From assembly GCF_021353265.1 (NCBI RefSeq), contig NZ_JAJTWU010000006.1, positions 376,512 to 440,511 of the forward strand: 64,000 bases of DNA. Reading direction: 5' to 3'. Origin of the DNA: Pelomonas cellulosilytica. Its GTDB lineage: Bacteria > Pseudomonadota > Gammaproteobacteria > Burkholderiales > Burkholderiaceae_C. The first letter of the stretch is position 1. Each line of letters starts with the position of its first letter. The position numbers and the translations under genes are program-made. Positions 1 to 8,544 of this stretch are shown piece after piece. The notes below the pieces were generated by a model, which ran no database searches, had not been told where the DNA came from, and saw only the letters and a program-made list of their open reading frames with translations.

Positions 1-409
1 TACGCGCCATCAACCGGCTCGCGTACTGGCTGCAATACAGCAGGCCGTGGGTGTTCGTGGCGAACACGCGCTCGATCAGGTCGGGCGTGACCATGCCGAT
101 CAGCGCATCGTCCATGACACCGGCGTTGGCCACCAGCACGTCCAGCCGCTTGAACTGCTTGAACACGGTCTGGAACAGGTCGCGCACGGCCTGCGGGTCG
201 GCCACGTCGCAGACCTGCACCAGCGTGGCCGGCGCATCAGGCAACGCCGCGATGGCGGTGGCCGTCTCTGCCAGCGCGGCCTCGCGGCGACCCGCCAGCA
301 CGACGGCGGCGCCCGCGCTGGCCAGCGCCAGTGCGCAGGCACGGCCGATGCCGCTGCCCGCCCCGGTGACGACCGCCACCTTGCCATTCAGCCCGATGTG
401 CAGCGCCAT
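1..409 (-). CDS. Short-chain dehydrogenase/reductase, 3' part cut by window edge
   Basis: This is an NAD(P)-dependent SDR oxidoreductase; only the first 136 or so residues lie inside the window. The Rossmann glycine motif TGAGSGIG is at residues 15-22 and the NAG motif at 95-97, both in the classical SDR positions. The catalytic YxxxK would fall beyond the left edge, so activity cannot be judged. The ATG (complement 407-409) lies only 4 bases after the stop of the acyl carrier protein gene, so the two are probably co-transcribed. With an ACP next door, a ketoacyl-ACP reductase-like role or a nucleotide-sugar reduction are both possible; the substrate is inferred only. Confidence 0.85.
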   Translation of the reverse strand, partial: MALHIGLNGKVAVVTGAGSGIGRACALALASAGAAVVLAGRREAALAETATAIAALPDAPATLVQVCDVADPQAVRDLFQTVFKQFKRLDVLVANAGVMDDALIGMVTPDLIERVFATNTHGLLYCSQYASRLMAR

Positions 410-413
410 GGCT

Positions 414-653
414 TCAGAACGCGACGCCGTACTTGGACAGGATGCGCCTGGCCTCGACCATGGAGCTCAAGCCGATGATGTCCTCGGTCTCGAGCATGAC
501 GCCGAAGACCTCCTCCAGCTCCGTGATCAGCGACATGTGCGCCACCGAATCCCACTGTGCCACGCTGCCGTAGGTCAGCTCGTCGCTGACCTGTTCCGGG
601 GGCAGACCCAGCACGGTGACGAAAGCGTTGCGAAGCAGATCCTGGTTGCTCAT
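414..653 (-). CDS. Acyl carrier protein
   Basis: This 79-residue protein has the helical pattern of a discrete acyl carrier protein. The phosphopantetheine attachment serine is Ser36 in the motif WDSVAHM, a variant of the usual DSL. I chose the ATG at 653 (MSNQDLL) because a GGA-rich site lies about 7 bases upstream; an ATG two codons earlier has no room for one. It sits between a DUF4910 protein gene and an SDR gene on the same strand. Such stand-alone ACPs inside surface-glycan loci carry acyl groups for sugar or peptide decoration rather than for bulk fatty acid synthesis; that role is inferred from context. Confidence 0.85.
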   Translation of the reverse strand: MSNQDLLRNAFVTVLGLPPEQVSDELTYGSVAQWDSVAHMSLITELEEVFGVMLETEDIIGLSSMVEARRILSKYGVAF

Positions 654-741
654 GGGCATGTTCCGTGAATGAAAAAGGCGCGGGGCGCCAGCAGCCAATA
701 TAGCCAGCCTTGTACTGCGCCAGCGCCGGAATAGCGCCGGT

Positions 742-2046
742 TCAGCGCCAGAGATCACCGGCCACCACGTCCAGCAGGCCGTGCTGCTTCAAGGCTTCGA
801 TCGTCGGCCGCAACGTCCACAGCGGCTGACCGATGCGGTCGGCCACCTGCAGCAGACTCTCGCTGCCGTCGCAGTAGGCCAGCAGGTCCATCATCGCCTG
901 CACCTGGCGGCCGGACTCTTTCGTGCTAAGCGTCGGGTACAGCCCGCGCTTGCCAAGCTGAGGCTCGCAGGGCTGGCGGGCCTGCAGGACCTCGTCCATC
1001 TCGATGCACTCGATCGCACGCTGCAGCGCCTCGAAGCCCCCGGCCAGCCCCGCTGGCGTGACGAGTTGCAGGTCATCCAGTGACGTGTGGTACTCGGGAT
1101 AGCAACCATACTTAGTGCGCATCATCGACGCCACCGGCAGGTCCGCACCCGGGCTGCAGTACTGGCGCTCGTCACTGCCGCGGTCCAGAAAGCTGTAGCT
1201 GGCAAAGCCAGGCGCGAGGTGGCCCAGCACATGCAGCGCCGCACGATCGGCCAGCGTTCCGCCGCGGCGCGATGGCAGGAAGGAATGCGCCCGCTCGTCA
1301 CCCACGCAGGTGACGACATAGCCCGCCACGACCCGCTCGCGCAGCTTCGCGAGGTGCCGGCTCAGATAGACGATGGCACCGATCGTCTCGGGCACGATGA
1401 CCAGCCGATAGCTGTACCGCCGCCGCGGCAGCGCGGCGAGCCAGCGCGCGAGGTACAGGCTGACGACCGGCCCGCTGAGCTCGTTGTTGGCCATCGACGG
1501 ATGGCACAGGTAGGTCGAGATCAGCACTTCCTGCGGCGAGTCGCCCGGGATGAGCGCATCGCCGTAGTTCAGCACGCCGGGGGCCAGCGTGGCGTCCACA
1601 TGCACGCGGTAGCGTCCCGGCTGTAGCGCCTCGCGCTCGCGGTGGCGCATGCAGAACCCCCAGCGGCGGCTGTAGTAGGACGTGACGTACGGAATGGCGT
1701 CCGGCTGCTCCGGCAGCGAATGGAGGTGGGGCTGCAGGTCTTCCAGCGACAGCTCGGCATCGACCGCCTCCGAGTAGCCCAGCAGATGCAGGTTGTGGGT
1801 GGCGAAATCACAGATGCGCCGGCCGTCCGGCGTCTCGATCCACGCCGCTCGCGGGTTCCATTCCAGCGGCACGGTCCAGTCGAATGCCGGCGTGCCACTG
1901 GGTACCTCGTGCATCGCCAGCGGTTCGAACCGCGCCTGCAGCATCCGCAGGGACTGACGGAATCCCTCACCCGTCAGCGAGCGGCAGATCGGGAACAGGT
2001 CGCGGCACAGGTCATGCATCTCCTGGCCCAGTGCAAGGTCGCTCAT
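742..2046 (-). CDS. DUF4910/DUF2172 aminopeptidase-like protein of polysaccharide loci
   Basis: This 434-residue protein matches the DUF2172/DUF4910 family: an M28-like zinc-peptidase fold followed by a winged-helix-like C-terminus. Visible metal-site candidates are His182 in YLCHPSMANNELSG, Glu220 in VPETIG, the acidic pair in DRGSDERQY (about 289-293) and His320 in EYHTSLDD. The C-terminal 60 residues resemble the HTH_47-type domain. Members often occur in capsule, O-antigen or flagellin-glycosylation loci, but their substrate is poorly defined. The ATG overlaps the stop of the upstream acetyltransferase gene by four bases (ATGA), so the two are translationally coupled. The peptidase activity is inferred, not certain. 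Confidence 0.8.
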   Translation of the reverse strand: MSDLALGQEMHDLCRDLFPICRSLTGEGFRQSLRMLQARFEPLAMHEVPSGTPAFDWTVPLEWNPRAAWIETPDGRRICDFATHNLHLLGYSEAVDAELSLEDLQPHLHSLPEQPDAIPYVTSYYSRRWGFCMRHREREALQPGRYRVHVDATLAPGVLNYGDALIPGDSPQEVLISTYLCHPSMANNELSGPVVSLYLARWLAALPRRRYSYRLVIVPETIGAIVYLSRHLAKLRERVVAGYVVTCVGDERAHSFLPSRRGGTLADRAALHVLGHLAPGFASYSFLDRGSDERQYCSPGADLPVASMMRTKYGCYPEYHTSLDDLQLVTPAGLAGGFEALQRAIECIEMDEVLQARQPCEPQLGKRGLYPTLSTKESGRQVQAMMDLLAYCDGSESLLQVADRIGQPLWTLRPTIEALKQHGLLDVVAGDLWR

Positions 2047-2825
2047 GCCTTCTCTCCGATCCGGTACAACAGGTTCTCGGCCTCACCGCGTCGGATGACG
2101 CCGGCCACTTCGTCGAACAGCGCACGCGCCCGCACCCAGCGCAGGCCCGCGCCCTGCATGGGCCGGCACCCCTGCCACAGGCCCTGTGCCCACAGCCGCT
2201 CGCCCATCGGCTCCACCCACGTCTGCACACCGGCGGCCAGGTCACGCACATACAGCCCGTAGCGCTTGCGACACGTGGTGCCCAAGGCGTCGGTGTAATC
2301 GCCCTCGAACACCTTGTGATAGCGCCACGGCGCCGCGCACATCTCCTCGACATGATGGTGATAGGTCATGCTGGCCTGGTCGCTCAAGTCCAGCACGCCG
2401 ACCTTGCCGTCCCACTCGCGCAGCAGGGCGAAAGGAGAGTCCGCACCGTAGCCGCTGAAGTTGTCGAGCCCGCGCACGGCTGGCGCATGCGCGCCAATCA
2501 CCGCGAAGGAATAGATGGGGTGGCCCGTCCGCACGGCCTGCGGATGCCTGCGCGCCGCCTCCGTCAGCGCGCCCATGTGGGAGGGCGTGCTGCGCATGTC
2601 GAACGGCTTGCCGGCCGCAAAATCGAAGTTGAACAGCGGCAGCAGCAGCGTGCCGCCGGGGCTCACCGCTTCCAGCAGGCTGTCCAGCAGCGCCTCGGCT
2701 GACCACGGCAGACCGGCGCGGCGCCGCCCCACCGACCAGCGCAGGCTGTCGCTGTGCAGCAGCAGGCTGTCGCCCGCCTCGATCCCGCAGCCCCGCCACG
2801 CCTGCGCGGCTTCTGACAATTCCAT
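2043..2825 (-). CDS. AAC(3)-family N-acyltransferase
   Basis: This 260-residue protein belongs to the aminoglycoside 3-N-acetyltransferase fold family. It shows the family-type block TGHPIYSFAVIGAH and the downstream GADSPFALL motif. In glycan loci this family usually acylates amino sugars using acyl-CoA or acyl-ACP, and nothing here points to drug resistance. I chose the ATG at 2825 over an in-frame start 33 bases earlier because ACGGAGGGG precedes it at good spacing. It is the first gene of the minus-strand set acyltransferase, DUF4910, ACP, SDR. The adjacent ACP makes an ACP-linked acyl donor attractive; this is inference. Confidence 0.82.
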   Translation of the reverse strand: MELSEAAQAWRGCGIEAGDSLLLHSDSLRWSVGRRRAGLPWSAEALLDSLLEAVSPGGTLLLPLFNFDFAAGKPFDMRSTPSHMGALTEAARRHPQAVRTGHPIYSFAVIGAHAPAVRGLDNFSGYGADSPFALLREWDGKVGVLDLSDQASMTYHHHVEEMCAAPWRYHKVFEGDYTDALGTTCRKRYGLYVRDLAAGVQTWVEPMGERLWAQGLWQGCRPMQGAGLRWVRARALFDEVAGVIRRGEAENLLYRIGEKA

Positions 2826-3016
2826 GACCCCTCCGTCGTGATCCCTGCATGTTGGCATGCGGGAGCCCGCAGTGAAGCGGTGAACTGCCCGCGCGCCAAT
2901 GCGCTTCTCGCGCCAACTGGTGGCCTGGAGCCGCGCTTTTCAGATCCAGGGCAGGGGCGGCGGTGTGCGAGCATGCGGCCGACCTTCGCCCCACTACGCG
3001 CCCTGCTGCCCGCCCC

Positions 3017-4105
3017 ATGCCCGACATCGACCTGAACGCGCTGCTGGACCGCTGCGGCCTAGCCGCCCTTCGCTACGTCGACGACCGGCACGCGTGGCAA
3101 ACCGCGTGGCAGGCCGCGCCCTACCAGCTGATGACGTACGCGCCCGGCGTGCTGGACTACCAGGTGTGCTACCTGCGGGAGTCGCAAGAGCAGCTGCAGG
3201 ACCTGAGTCTCGTGCTGATGCACGACGGCCGACCCTGCGGCGTGTTCCCGCTGCTGCTGACCCACGTGGACGATCATGCGCACCTCAGCGGCAACGGCAG
3301 CCGCATCACGCCGCCGCTGTTCGCCGCGACGCTGCCCGCCGGCACGATCAAGAAGCTCTGCGCACGGCTCATGCAGCTGCTGCGCCTGCTGGCCACCTCG
3401 CTGGGCTGCCAAACGCTGCTGTTCGAGCAGCCTTGCATGCCGCCGCAGGAGGGGCGCGGCCAGGACGACTGGTACCGCCAGTGGCTGGCAGCCGGAGCGG
3501 CCGTCAGTGTGAAACACGATCTCTTCGCCGACCTGCAGCGGCCGCTGGCAGATGTGCGCAGCAGTTTCCGCAAGAGCTACAAGGCGCTCATCAACACGGG
3601 CCTGCGCGCCTGGCAGGTTCAGCTGCTGGACGCCGGTCATGCCGACGCGGCAGCGTGGGAAGAGTTCAAGCAGCTTCACATCACGGTGGCCGGCCGGCGC
3701 ACCCGCGCCGACGTGACCTGGGCGTACCAGCTGGACTGGATCCGTCAGGGCTGGGCCTTCGCGGTGCTGCTACGCGACCCAGCCGACGGTCGACTGGTCG
3801 GCGGCGGCTTCATCGAGCACACGCGCGACGAGGCGATGTACGGAGTGGGCGTCTACGACCGCACGCTGTTCGACAAGCCGCTGGGCCATGTCGTGCAGCA
3901 GGTGGCGATCGAGCGGCTCGTGGCGCTGGGCATTCCCTGGTACCGGCTGGGTGAGCGCAGCTGCCCGCAGGACCAGCCGGCGCCGAGCGCCAAGCAGGTC
4001 GCGATCTCAGACTTCAAGCAGGGATTCGCCAGCCACCTGTTCACACGGCTGGAATTGGCGTTGCCGGTGGATCGCTGGGCCGCCGCGGAGCCGTCAGCGG
4101 CGTAG
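3017..4105 (+). CDS. FemAB-like/GNAT-fold acyltransferase
   Basis: This 362-residue protein has the two-lobed GNAT layout of FemAB/BioF2-like proteins. The block FRKSYKALINTGLRAW (about residue 190) and the GGGFIEHTRDEAMYGVGVYD strand-turn region are typical of FemAB-related amino acid or acyl transferases found with exopolysaccharide genes. The start at 3017 (MPDIDLN) is preferred over an upstream in-frame start because it begins the conserved region. The gene is divergent from the AAC(3)-like set and convergent with the 561-residue gene, overlapping its 3' end by 12 bases. The substrate is unknown. Confidence 0.72.
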   Translation: MPDIDLNALLDRCGLAALRYVDDRHAWQTAWQAAPYQLMTYAPGVLDYQVCYLRESQEQLQDLSLVLMHDGRPCGVFPLLLTHVDDHAHLSGNGSRITPPLFAATLPAGTIKKLCARLMQLLRLLATSLGCQTLLFEQPCMPPQEGRGQDDWYRQWLAAGAAVSVKHDLFADLQRPLADVRSSFRKSYKALINTGLRAWQVQLLDAGHADAAAWEEFKQLHITVAGRRTRADVTWAYQLDWIRQGWAFAVLLRDPADGRLVGGGFIEHTRDEAMYGVGVYDRTLFDKPLGHVVQQVAIERLVALGIPWYRLGERSCPQDQPAPSAKQVAISDFKQGFASHLFTRLELALPVDRWAAAEPSAA

Positions 4106-5779
4106 CCAGTCGCGCAGCGGTCGCGCGTCGGCCGTGCGCGCACGAGCCGCATCGAACTGCGCGCGCCGGTAGCGTGCGAACACCGACGCATTGGCCTGCA
4201 TCAGCGCAAGCCGCTGCTGGGCTTCGACCATGCCATAGCGGGGCACGACGCGTTCATCCACGATGCTCCACTCGTGCCAGGCCAGCGGCCGCAACTCCAC
4301 CTGCATGACGGCCAGGCCCTCACGCACCAGGTCCTGCAGGCCGGACGTCGGCACGTCGAAACCCAGCGTCAGGTCACAGCCGCGCGCGAATTCCAGCAGG
4401 CTGCCCTGCGTGTTCTGCATCAGGCCGTCCACGTCCGTCTGCAGGCACTGGGCGACCAGCGTCACCGGCGTCTCAACCGCGCGCACGCGCAGCTTGAGCG
4501 TCAGGCCGCGCTGTGCGGCCCAGTCCCGCCAGCCCTGCACCGCGCCGGCGTAGGCGGTGAAGTCCACCATGCACATGCCGTTGGCGCTGATACCGTTGAG
4601 CACCAGGCCGACGGTGCGCAGCTCGCCGGTCTCGGCCGGGGCTTGCCAATCGCCCGGGTAGCGCAACGGGCCGCTGGGCAGCACGCGATCGGCGAGGTCC
4701 AGGCAAGGGCCGTCCTGCATCGCATGGTGCAGGCACAGCGGCGCCAGACCATCACTCTTGATCGCCAGGTTGTGAACGCGCGAGTGCGGCAGCACGAGAG
4801 TCGCCATGCCCTGCTCGCGGGCGTAGGTCATCAGCGCGCCGTGCACGGTGGCATCGTGGTTGGAGATCAGAAGCTGGCGCGGCGGGCGGCCGGCGAAGTG
4901 CTGCTCCAGCCACAGATAGAACAAGGTCTGCGCCTCCAGCGCTTCCCACAGCGCCTGCAGCTGCAGGTCCAGAAAGCGCGGCTGCGCGATCCAGCGCACC
5001 AGATGCCGCCGCAGCACGTCTTCGATCGGCACGCGCAGCGCCTGCACGCGCGCGCAGGCTTGGGCACCGAGCAACGCCCGCACCTCGGGCAGCCCGACCA
5101 GGCCGCTCGCCGGAACGCCGTCCAGCGGCACGTCGTACATCTGCGGGCTGAGCGCGCCCACGCGCAGGCCGCTGGCGCGAAGTTCATCAGCGATGTAGCG
5201 TGCATCGTGGCCGCAGGTCGGCACATGGGCGATCAGGTCCAGCGCCGCCGGCAACTGGCGCAGGTCCGGCAACTGGTAGGCATCCAGGCCCGGGCAATCG
5301 AAGCCGTACGCCGTGTGGTGCAGGCCGCGATCACGCAGCTCGTTAACCAGCAGCAGCCCCGGCACGAACGAGTGCACGCCATAGGTGTGGGCTTGCTGCG
5401 GCAGCAGCACGTGCCAATGGTCGTGCGTATGCTGGGCCAGCACTTCGGGCCAGATCCGGCGGTAGCCATGCAGCGTCCAGAGCAGATGAAAGATGCGGTG
5501 GCCACTCCACGCGCCGTCCACCGCGGCCGGCGCGATGGCGGCCAGCACTTCGCCCAGGTCACGGCACAGCGCCCGAGCGTCGCGCTGCGCATCGGTGAAC
5601 GCGGCACCAGCGATGTCGGCGCTTGAACGCACATGCACCAGCGGCGCGGCGATGCCCTGCCCCAGCGCACGGTCGTAGATGACCGGGTCGGGCAAGAAGG
5701 CGCGGCAGCCCTTGTCGGCGACCAGGGCCGCTGCCATCGGCAGATCAAAGCGGTGCAGCACCGTGACGACTTCGCTCAC
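4094..5779 (-). CDS. Hypothetical protein, possible GT-B-like glycan enzyme
   Basis: I do not recognise this 561-residue protein. It has no signal peptide or membrane helix. One segment, MTYAREQGMATLVLPHSRVH (about residue 320), followed by a glycine-rich second half, recalls the donor half of GT-B polysaccharide transferases, but the similarity is weak. The start is GTG at 5779, supported by a GGAG site 6 bases upstream. A rho-independent terminator lies between tolC and this gene, so it may have its own promoter. It lies immediately after the protein-glycosylation/type I secretion operon, so a role in surface or protein glycan assembly is plausible but unproven. Confidence 0.75.
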   Translation of the reverse strand: MSEVVTVLHRFDLPMAAALVADKGCRAFLPDPVIYDRALGQGIAAPLVHVRSSADIAGAAFTDAQRDARALCRDLGEVLAAIAPAAVDGAWSGHRIFHLLWTLHGYRRIWPEVLAQHTHDHWHVLLPQQAHTYGVHSFVPGLLLVNELRDRGLHHTAYGFDCPGLDAYQLPDLRQLPAALDLIAHVPTCGHDARYIADELRASGLRVGALSPQMYDVPLDGVPASGLVGLPEVRALLGAQACARVQALRVPIEDVLRRHLVRWIAQPRFLDLQLQALWEALEAQTLFYLWLEQHFAGRPPRQLLISNHDATVHGALMTYAREQGMATLVLPHSRVHNLAIKSDGLAPLCLHHAMQDGPCLDLADRVLPSGPLRYPGDWQAPAETGELRTVGLVLNGISANGMCMVDFTAYAGAVQGWRDWAAQRGLTLKLRVRAVETPVTLVAQCLQTDVDGLMQNTQGSLLEFARGCDLTLGFDVPTSGLQDLVREGLAVMQVELRPLAWHEWSIVDERVVPRYGMVEAQQRLALMQANASVFARYRRAQFDAARARTADARPLRDWLRR

Positions 5780-5804
5780 GCGGTCTCCAGATGACGTCCA
5801 GTCG

Positions 5805-5830
5805 AAGAAAGGCCGCCTCTACGGGCGGCC
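5805..5830 (-). terminator. Rho-independent terminator after tolC-like gene
   Basis: Arms GGCCGCC (5811-5817) and GGCGGCC (5824-5830) form a 7-bp GC stem with a 6-base loop. On the minus strand the stem is followed by TTTCTT. It lies directly after the tolC-like stop and before the GTG of the next gene. Confidence 0.7.
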
Positions 5831-5834
5831 CGCA

Positions 5835-7175
5835 TCAACGCAGCGCGGCCATGACGCCCGGTCCCATGGACCACAGCATGGCCAGCGATTGCTGCGCCTC
5901 GAACAGCGTGCTGAGCTGCGCGACGCGCAGGGAATAGTAGTCCGACTCCGCGCCCATCACGTCGAACAGCGAGCGCCGGCCCATCTGCTGCCACTGAACA
6001 AGCGTGGCAGCGCGCAGGCGTTCGCTGTTGCGCAGGATGTCCACGATGCGGCGCGAGCGGTCCAGCGCCGCCTCGGCGGTGCTGTACAGGTCGCTCATCT
6101 GGTAGATCTTGGCGTTGAGCGAATCGCGCTCCTGCGCCTCGGCCGCTTCGGCACGCTGGCGAGCCGCCTGCTCGGCGGCCTGCTGGCCGGGTTGCAGGAT
6201 GGGCACGGTCAGGCTGACGCCTGCATTCCACTCGCCGGCCTTGCTGCCGGGTCGCGCCACGGTGGCGATGCCGGTGCCGCCCAGGTTGACCTGGGGCTTA
6301 CCTTGCGCAGCAACGCTCTGCGCATAGCGGCGCTGCGCCCGCGAGTTGGCCTGCAGGTTCAGCAGGTCCGGCGCGTCGGCCGCGGCGCGCTTGAGCGACT
6401 CGATGTCCGGAAGTTGGTTCAGTACGGTGGCGTAGCTGGCGCTGGGCGGCAGGTCATCCCCTACCAGGCGCTTCAGGCGGAACTCGGTCGAGCGCAGCGC
6501 GCTGACGGTCTGCTCCATTGACAGCTCGGCGGTCATCTGGCTCTTCTGCGCCTGGATCAGCTCGCTGGCCCGACCCTTGTCGACCTTGACGATGCCCTCC
6601 AGCGCCTCCACGAGGCAGGCCATGCGGCGCATGTACTGGCGGTAGATCTGCGCCTGCAGCAGCAGGCGGCCACGGTCGAGCGAGTAGTTGACGACCTGCA
6701 CGGCGATCTGCTGCTGCGCATTGAACAGCCCCTGGCGCGACGCCTCGGCGAGCTGCGCCCGCCAGGCCGCGTTGTAGGCGACGCGGCCGGCATCCCACAG
6801 CGGCATGCTGAAGCCCAGCGACAACTGGGACTGCACCTGGTGCTGGCGCACGCTGCCGACCTGTTGGCCGGCAGCGGCGCCGCTGACTGTGGCGTTGACG
6901 CTAGGCTGGCCGGCCTCGCTGGCCTGCACCCAGTCCTCGCGTGCGGCCTGCGCCAGCAGCGTGGCCGCGCCGATCTGCTCGCTGCGGCGCAGCGCCGTGT
7001 CCACCAGCGTGACCAGTTGGCCGCGCGGATCGCTGGACGCGACCGACAGGTCCACGCCCCTGGCCTTGTCATTGAGGACGGAACTGTCATCCTCGCCGCA
7101 CCGCAGCTGCGCGCAGGCAGGCATGGCGATGCCACAGGCCAGGGTGAGCAACAGAAGGCGGGAGATGGCGCGCAT
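5835..7175 (-). CDS. TolC-family outer membrane channel of a type I secretion system
   Basis: This 446-residue protein has a clear Sec signal peptide (MRAISRLLLLTLACG, cleavage likely after ACA) and the alternating helical pattern of TolC/LapE-type channels. Typical duplicated outer-membrane efflux protein segments lie near GSVRQHQVQSQLSLGFSMPL and GKAGEWNAGVSLTVPIL-like regions. An in-frame GTG 33 bases upstream exists, but the ATG at 7175 starts the signal peptide properly. It is the last gene of the operon glycosyltransferase, ABC exporter, HlyD, TolC, and should form the outer-membrane exit duct for that exporter. Confidence 0.88.
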   Translation of the reverse strand: MRAISRLLLLTLACGIAMPACAQLRCGEDDSSVLNDKARGVDLSVASSDPRGQLVTLVDTALRRSEQIGAATLLAQAAREDWVQASEAGQPSVNATVSGAAAGQQVGSVRQHQVQSQLSLGFSMPLWDAGRVAYNAAWRAQLAEASRQGLFNAQQQIAVQVVNYSLDRGRLLLQAQIYRQYMRRMACLVEALEGIVKVDKGRASELIQAQKSQMTAELSMEQTVSALRSTEFRLKRLVGDDLPPSASYATVLNQLPDIESLKRAAADAPDLLNLQANSRAQRRYAQSVAAQGKPQVNLGGTGIATVARPGSKAGEWNAGVSLTVPILQPGQQAAEQAARQRAEAAEAQERDSLNAKIYQMSDLYSTAEAALDRSRRIVDILRNSERLRAATLVQWQQMGRRSLFDVMGAESDYYSLRVAQLSTLFEAQQSLAMLWSMGPGVMAALR

Positions 7176-7310
7176 GGGCGGTACAGCGGCAGGAGACACA
7201 ACCTTCACTAGACCATGGCGCCCACAGCCGAGAAGACGCGAGAAACGGCGGATGGGGTGGCCTATTCCGCGGACGCACTCGCCGCCACGGCACTCACGAT
7301 CGACCGCTTG

Positions 7311-8516
7311 TCAGCGCTCCTTCAGCGCTTCCTGGCTCTTCATCAGCGGCCGCAGCACGAAGCTGAGCACGGTGCGCTCGCCTGTCTTGATCTCGACCGT
7401 GGCGCTCATGCCAGGGATGACCGGCAGCGGCTTGCCGTTGCGCGTGAGGGTGTTGTGGTCGGCGCGCACCAGCGCGCGGTAATAGCGTGCATCTCCCGTG
7501 GCGGTGATCTTCTCGTTGTCACCCAGCGTGTCGGCGCTGATGGTCTCTATCCGGCCTTCCAGGCCCCCGTTGATGTTGTAGTCGTAGCCGGTGATCTTCA
7601 TGATCGCACGCTGGCCGACCTGGATGAAACCCACCTCGCTGGGTGGCACGCGGGCCTCGATCAGCACCGCCTCGCCCAGGGGCACGATCTCCATGATGGG
7701 CGCGCCGCTGCCGACCACGCCGCCCAGCGTCGTGATGCGGATGTTCTTGACGATGCCGTGCACCGGCGAGCGCAGCACCGTGCGCTTCATCGCGTCCTGG
7801 CGAACCACCTGCTGCTCGTCGAGCGCGGCCAGTTCGTTCTCCTGACGCGTCAGCTCCTGGCTGGCGTCCTGGCGAAAGCGACTGATGCGTTCCTGGCGCT
7901 GCTGGCGCAGGTCGTTGATCTGGCGGTTCACACGCATGACCTCGACCTCGGACATGAGCCCGCGCGCCGACAGCTCCTGCGCCACCTTCAGCTCCTTGGC
8001 CAGCAGCCCGATGCTGCGATCCAGGCTGGACACTGCCTCGTCCAGCAGACGTTGGCGGGCCTCGTAGGCCTGCCGCTCCAGCTGCACGGCCTCGGCCTTG
8101 GGCGGCACGTCGGCCGGCAGTTCGAAACGGCTGCCATAGGCCTCAGCCCGTAGCCGCGCCACGGCCACACGCATCGCCGTGCGGCGCAGCGCGCCCTCGT
8201 TCTCCTGCGCCTCCACACGGGTCGGATCCAGGCGCGCCAGCTCCTGGCCGGCCTGCACCTCCTCGCCCTCGCGCACCTTCAGCTCGGCCAACAGGCCGCT
8301 GTCCAGACTGGCGATGACCTGCTCCCGCGCCTCAGGCACGACGCGGCCTTGCACACGGCTCAGCTGATCCACCTTCGCGATGCTGGCCCAGGCGACGGCG
8401 GCGAACAGCGCCGCCGCCAGCAGGTACAGCGCCCACATCGAGCGCGGCAGTGGCTCGTCAGCCAGCGCATTGGCCAGCGCGCTGGTGAACATGCCGTCGT
8501 GTCGGGCCGCTGCCAT
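7311..8516 (-). CDS. HlyD-family membrane fusion protein, type I secretion
   Basis: This 401-residue periplasmic adaptor has one N-terminal transmembrane helix (about residues 27-46), a biotinyl-lipoyl-like half (LDSGLLAELKVREGEEV), a long coiled coil and the C-terminal HlyD signature region around VIPGMSATVEIKTGERTVL. The ATG at 8516 is preceded by GAGTGAGG; a GTG one codon earlier is also possible. It sits 28 bases downstream of the ABC exporter gene and 135 bases upstream of the tolC-like gene. It should bridge those two proteins in a LapC/HlyD-type secretion complex. Confidence 0.92.
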   Translation of the reverse strand: MAAARHDGMFTSALANALADEPLPRSMWALYLLAAALFAAVAWASIAKVDQLSRVQGRVVPEAREQVIASLDSGLLAELKVREGEEVQAGQELARLDPTRVEAQENEGALRRTAMRVAVARLRAEAYGSRFELPADVPPKAEAVQLERQAYEARQRLLDEAVSSLDRSIGLLAKELKVAQELSARGLMSEVEVMRVNRQINDLRQQRQERISRFRQDASQELTRQENELAALDEQQVVRQDAMKRTVLRSPVHGIVKNIRITTLGGVVGSGAPIMEIVPLGEAVLIEARVPPSEVGFIQVGQRAIMKITGYDYNINGGLEGRIETISADTLGDNEKITATGDARYYRALVRADHNTLTRNGKPLPVIPGMSATVEIKTGERTVLSFVLRPLMKSQEALKER

Positions 8517-8544
8517 CACGCCTCACTCGCCGTCGGTCGCAACG

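Noticed and set aside
2043..2825. AAC(3)-family gene read as aminoglycoside resistance
   Set aside because: The surrounding glycan-type genes and coupling to an ACP cluster make sugar acylation more likely; the family covers both.
781..6521. Many long plus-strand open frames opposite the minus-strand genes of 1-12.8 kb
   Set aside because: They are antisense shadows caused by high GC; their translations are rich in Arg, Ala, Gln and His and show no domain, while the minus-strand frames match known families.
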